Positions 15,280 to 18,274 of a stretch of DNA of 18,274 nt are shown piece by piece. Below the pieces are notes generated by a model, which did no database searches, was not told the DNA's origin, and worked only from the letters and a program-made list of their open reading frames with translations. The position numbers and the translations under genes were made by a program. Within the stretch, counting starts at the first letter, position 1, and every line of letters begins with the position of its first letter. Origin of the DNA: Gammaproteobacteria bacterium (GTDB taxonomy: Bacteria > Gemmatimonadota > Gemmatimonadetes > Longimicrobiales > Gaopeijiaceae); NCBI GenBank assembly GCA_009843625.1, contig VYDD01000333.1, forward strand, positions 1 to 18,274, given 5' to 3'.

Positions 15280-15372
15280 CACAGGAGCGGAAAGGCAACC
15301 CGACACCGGGGACCGCGCGCGCAGGCACTTGAGCTCCCGGACGCGCGCACGGGCCTCGAAGCGGAGAAACAG

Positions 15373-16395
15373 ATGATTCTCGTCACCCGCCAGGGCATCA
15401 CCGAGGAGGAGCTGGACCACATCCGCGAACGCGTGGAGTCGCTCGGGCTGCGCACGCACGTGTCGCGCGGCGAGACGCTGACGGTCGTGGGATGCATCGG
15501 CGACGAGGAGCGGCTCCAGCACGTCCCCCTGCTCTCCATCCCGGGGGTGGTGGCCGCGCACCCGGTCATGAAGCCCTACAAGCTGGCCTCGCGGGAATTC
15601 GCGGCGGATCCGACCAGGATTCCGCTGGGGGACGTGGAGGTGGGAGGACGCGGAGTGGTGGTGGTCGCCGGGCCCTGCTCGGTCGAGGGTGGCGACATGT
15701 TGAGGGAGACTGCGGCGCGGGTGCGGGCCGCCGGAGCACACGGCATTCGCGGCGGCGCCTTCAAGCCCCGCTCCTCGCCCTATTCCTTCCAGGGGATGGG
15801 CCAGCCGGGTCTGGAGCTGCTGGTGGACGTGCGCGATGCCCACGGACTTCCGGTCGTGACCGAGGTCATGGACACCCGGCAGGTGGAGCTGGTGGCGGGG
15901 TACGCCGACGTGCTCCAGATCGGCACCCGCAACATGCAGAACTTCAACCTGCTTACCGAGGTCGGAAGGGTGCAGAGGCCGGTCCTTCTCAAGCGGGGCA
16001 TGTCGGCGACGATCAAGGATCTTTTGATGTCGGCCGAATACATCATGCAGCAGGGCAACAGCCAGGTGATCCTGTGCGAGCGCGGCATCCGCACCTTCGA
16101 GACGGCGACCCGCAACACCTTCGACCTGGCCGCCATCCCGGTGTTGAAGCGGGAGACCCACCTGCCGGTGATTGCCGATCCCAGCCACGCGGGCGGGCGC
16201 CGCGACCTGGTGACGCCGCTGGCGTTCGCCGCCATCGCGGCCGGGGCCGACGGTTTGCTGGTGGAGGTGCACCCGGATCCCGAGTCCGCGTGGTCGGACG
16301 GGGATCAGTCGCTGGACTTCGGGGAGTTCGAGCGCATGATGGAGCGGCTGGCCCCGTTTGCGGAGGCCGCGGGGAGGAAGCTGGCTCCGCTGTAG
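15373..16395 (+). CDS. aroF: 3-deoxy-7-phosphoheptulonate (DAHP) synthase, type I-beta
   Basis: The 340-residue enzyme joins phosphoenolpyruvate and erythrose 4-phosphate, the first step of aromatic amino acid synthesis. Residues 1-70 form a ferredoxin-like regulatory domain, as in the Thermotoga enzyme, where it mediates feedback inhibition by aromatic amino acids. The catalytic domain has 'AGPCSVE' at 99-105, 'GAFKPRSSPYSFQG' at 128-141, 'IGTRNMQNF' at 183-191, 'CERGIRTFE' at 235-243 and 'ADPSHAGGRR' at 268-277. Metal ligands are Cys102, His272, Glu298 and Asp309. GGAG at 15363-15366, six bases before the ATG, supports the start. It is divergent from the aldolase operon and converges on argH with only four bases between stops. 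Confidence 0.96.
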   Translation: MILVTRQGITEEELDHIRERVESLGLRTHVSRGETLTVVGCIGDEERLQHVPLLSIPGVVAAHPVMKPYKLASREFAADPTRIPLGDVEVGGRGVVVVAGPCSVEGGDMLRETAARVRAAGAHGIRGGAFKPRSSPYSFQGMGQPGLELLVDVRDAHGLPVVTEVMDTRQVELVAGYADVLQIGTRNMQNFNLLTEVGRVQRPVLLKRGMSATIKDLLMSAEYIMQQGNSQVILCERGIRTFETATRNTFDLAAIPVLKRETHLPVIADPSHAGGRRDLVTPLAFAAIAAGADGLLVEVHPDPESAWSDGDQSLDFGEFERMMERLAPFAEAAGRKLAPL

Positions 16396-16399
16396 GCGG

Positions 16400-17767
16400 C
16401 TACCAGAACCCCGCCCCGAGTGCCTCCCGCGCCTGCTCCAACTGCGCGGCAACGGCTTCGCGGCCCGTGCTTCCGCTCACCACTCGCGCATCCGCGGATC
16501 GGACCGGGTCGAAGACCTCCGTCACCCCGGGACCGAAGGCCTCGTGCTCCTCCGCGAGGGCCTCGGTGGACAGCTCCGCGATCGAGCAGCCCAGTGCTTC
16601 CGCGCGCCGCACCACCCGCCCCACGACCTCGTGGCTGGTGCGGAAGGGCACGCCCTTCCTGACCAGGTAGTCGGCCAGATCGGTCGCCAGGAGGGCGGGG
16701 TCCAGCGCGGTCTCCATGCGCGCGGGCTGGAAGGCCGCGCTGCCTATCGCCCCCGCCACCGCCGGCAGGGTGAGTTCCAGGGTGTCCACCGTGTCGTAGA
16801 GGGCGGCCTTGTCGTCCTGGAGGTCGCGGTTGTAGCCCGTCGGCAGGCCCTTCAACTGAATCATCATGGAAACCAGGTTGCCCACCAGGCGCCCGCTCTT
16901 GCCGCGCGCGAGTTCGGCCACGTCGGGGTTCTTCTTCTGCGGCATCAGGCTCGAGCCGGTGCAGTAGCCGTCGGAGAGCTTCAGGAACCCGAACTCCTCG
17001 GAGGCGAACAGCACCAGATCCTCGCACAGGCGCGAGAGGTGCACCCCGATCATCGCTCCCGCGAAGAGGACGGAGACGATCCAGTCGCGGTCGCCCACCG
17101 CGTCCATGCTGTTGGGGGTCACCGAGTGGAAGCCCAGCTCGCGGCCGATCGCGGCGCGGTCGACCGCGAAGGGACACCCCCCGATGGCGCCGGCGCCCAG
17201 CGGCAGCACGGCGGCCTCTTCGGCGGCCGAGCGGAGACGGGCCCGGTCGCGCACCAGCGGCCAGACGTGCGAGAGCACCCAGTGGGCGGCGCGCACCGGC
17301 TGCGCCCGCTGCAGGTGGGTGTAGCCGGGCATCACCAGCTCCTGCGACCCGGCGGCCAGATCGACCAGGGCGCTGCCCAGCCGGACGACCTGACCGTCGA
17401 GTGAAGCCACCGCGTCCATGCCCCACAAGCGCACGTCGGTGGCCGCCTGATCGTTGCGCGAACGCCCCGTGTGCAGCTTGGCGCCCACCTCGCCCACCTC
17501 CTCGACCAGCAGGCGCTCCACCAGGGAGTGGATGTCCTCGTCCTCTACCGCGGCGGGATCCATGCCCTCGAGGCGGGTCGCCACCACCTGCAGGCCGGCG
17601 TCGATGTCCTGCCACTCCGCGTGGGTCAGGACCCCGGCTCGCAGGAGCGCCCGCGCCCAGGTGCGGCTGGCGCGCACGTCCTGGGGCCAGAAGCGAAAAT
17701 CCATGTCCAGCGAGCGGTTGAGCGGCGCCATCTCCGGCGCCATCTCCTCGGAGAATCGCCCCCCCCA
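16400..17767 (-). CDS. argH: Argininosuccinate lyase (start codon unclear)
   Basis: The frame encodes a complete argininosuccinate lyase, which splits argininosuccinate into arginine and fumarate, the last step of arginine synthesis. It shows 'WGGRFSEEM' at the N-terminus, 'HTGRSRNDQ', 'PGYTHLQRAQP' and the signature 'GSSLMPQKKNPD'. From the Trp of WGGRF to the stop there are 455 residues, the normal family length, so translation should begin within a few codons of 17767. No ATG, GTG or TTG exists in this frame near there; the nearest upstream Met is at 18061, inside argG. The first downstream ATG (17743) would remove WGGRF. The frame lies one base off argG, and the two meet at an eight-G run (17759-17766). 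A fused ArgG-ArgH is therefore possible. A tandem 12-base repeat (17723-17746) encodes EMAP twice. Confidence 0.9.
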   Translation of the reverse strand, partial: WGGRFSEEMAPEMAPLNRSLDMDFRFWPQDVRASRTWARALLRAGVLTHAEWQDIDAGLQVVATRLEGMDPAAVEDEDIHSLVERLLVEEVGEVGAKLHTGRSRNDQAATDVRLWGMDAVASLDGQVVRLGSALVDLAAGSQELVMPGYTHLQRAQPVRAAHWVLSHVWPLVRDRARLRSAAEEAAVLPLGAGAIGGCPFAVDRAAIGRELGFHSVTPNSMDAVGDRDWIVSVLFAGAMIGVHLSRLCEDLVLFASEEFGFLKLSDGYCTGSSLMPQKKNPDVAELARGKSGRLVGNLVSMMIQLKGLPTGYNRDLQDDKAALYDTVDTLELTLPAVAGAIGSAAFQPARMETALDPALLATDLADYLVRKGVPFRTSHEVVGRVVRRAEALGCSIAELSTEALAEEHEAFGPGVTEVFDPVRSADARVVSGSTGREAVAAQLEQAREALGAGFW

Positions 17768-18274
17768 GCGCCCGTGACCCGGAGTGCCGGCTCCCGCCCC
17801 TCCGGGGGCGGTCCCGCCCCCGCCCCCGGGTATTCCAGTGAAAGGCTGAAGAGCCTGATGAAGCCGGCGGCGTCGCTTTGATCGTAGTCGCCGGAGCCGG
17901 ATTCGCCGAAGGAAGCCAGATCGCCGTCGTAGAGCGATCTCGGGCTGGTGCGGGACACGCTGCGCGCCGACCCCTTGTACAGCTCCATCGTTACGCTGCC
18001 CGTCACCCGCCGCAGCAGCACATCCACCAGCGCGTCGATGGCCTCGCGCTCCGGTGTCCACCAGCGCCCCTCGTAGACCAGGTCAGCGTACCGGTCCGCC
18101 ACGAGGTCCTTCAGGGCGATGGAGCGCCGGTGCAGCGTGAGCTCTTCAAGCTCCTTCAGGGCGGCGTACAGGATGGTGCCCCCGGGGGTCTCGTACACGC
18201 CCCGGGACTTGATGCCGACCAGCCGGTCCTCCACGATGTCGGCCCGCCCGACCCCGTGTCGGCTGCCCGCGGCG
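17626..18274 (-). CDS. argG: Argininosuccinate synthase, C-terminal part (5' end outside window)
   Basis: The frame is open at the window edge and gives 215 visible residues. 'GSRHGVGRADIVEDRLVGIKS', then 'RGVYETPGGTIL', is the conserved C-terminal core of argininosuccinate synthase, which joins citrulline and aspartate using ATP. The family's normal end is near 'YDQSDAAGFIRLFSL' (about 17850). Here the frame does not stop but runs on through a Gly/Pro-rich stretch and then about 45 residues that are out-of-frame argH sequence, ending at 17626. This read-through is not family-like and points to a one-base indel or a frameshift joining it to argH. The pair forms the last two steps of arginine synthesis. 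Confidence 0.92.
   Translation of the reverse strand, partial: AAGSRHGVGRADIVEDRLVGIKSRGVYETPGGTILYAALKELEELTLHRRSIALKDLVADRYADLVYEGRWWTPEREAIDALVDVLLRRVTGSVTMELYKGSARSVSRTSPRSLYDGDLASFGESGSGDYDQSDAAGFIRLFSLSLEYPGAGAGPPPEGREPALRVTGAGGGDSPRRWRRRWRRSTARWTWIFASGPRTCAPAAPGRGRSCEPGS
17723..17746. repeat. Tandem 12-base repeat in argH
   Basis: The unit CGGCGCCATCTC occurs twice without a gap, encoding Glu-Met-Ala-Pro twice on the minus strand. The spacing between WGGRF and the next conserved block still matches the E. coli enzyme as recalled, so it does not appear to be a recent insertion. Confidence 0.7.
17759..17828 (-). other. GC-rich argG/argH junction with G8 run and G-tracts
   Basis: On the coding strand the junction has an eight-G run (17759-17766) preceded by several G-tracts and a hairpin-forming pair, CGGGGGC (17822-17828) with GCCCCCG (17803-17809). 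In the argG frame the run reads GGG GGG GGC, containing the heptamer G GGG GGC that fits the X XXY YYZ form of a -1 slippery site. A -1 shift or one extra G would move translation into the argH frame. The hairpin lies upstream of the run, not downstream where a stimulator is normally found. Confidence 0.5.

Noticed and set aside
13728..15332. Plus-strand open frame of 534 codons
   Set aside because: Antisense to rpiA and the aldolase gene, both clearly coding on the minus strand.
17768..18061. ATG at 18061 as the argH start
   Set aside because: It would add about 98 Arg-rich residues that are out-of-frame argG sequence.

Overview
High-GC bacterial chromosome fragment, almost entirely coding, with short intergenic gaps and several genes in tight same-strand runs. 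Nothing in it identifies the species. The secreted Ig-like/LVIVD-repeat protein, very GC-rich codon use and gene content would fit Gemmatimonadota or a similar GC-rich environmental lineage, but that is inference. No tRNA, rRNA, CRISPR or insertion sequence was seen.

Region 1 (1-6145, minus strand) is a quinohemoprotein amine dehydrogenase (QHNDH) operon read from right to left: a candidate promoter, qhpA (diheme alpha subunit), qhpD (radical SAM/SPASM thioether-forming enzyme), qhpC (gamma subunit carrying the CTQ cofactor), qhpB (beta-propeller subunit) and the membrane half of an ABC exporter, qhpF, cut by the window edge. The gamma subunit keeps all eight cross-linking residues at exactly the known spacings, so the identification is strong. 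The maturation protease qhpE is not in the window.

Region 2 (6187-7592, plus strand) is a divergent three-gene cassette: a ribbon-helix-helix antitoxin, a PIN-domain toxin and an AHSA1/SRPBCC protein, with a promoter and an inverted repeat in front.

Region 3 (7661-11323, minus strand) holds a secreted Ig-like/LVIVD-repeat protein followed by a flavoprotein monooxygenase that is probably QhpG, the enzyme that hydroxylates the CTQ tryptophan. The monooxygenase has no ordinary start codon ahead of its FAD-binding motif; one extra A in an A-run would restore one.

Region 4 (11415-15197, minus strand) holds a TIGR01777-type epimerase, ribulose-phosphate 3-epimerase, ribose-5-phosphate isomerase A and a DhnA-type class I fructose-bisphosphate aldolase. 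Divergent from these is a type I-beta DAHP synthase (15373-16395, plus). These sugar-phosphate enzymes can feed erythrose-4-phosphate to the shikimate pathway.

Region 5 (16400-18274, minus strand) is argG followed by argH. The two reading frames run into each other across a GC-rich junction with an eight-G run and no usable argH start codon. This suggests a fused protein broken by a one-base indel, or made by frameshifting.
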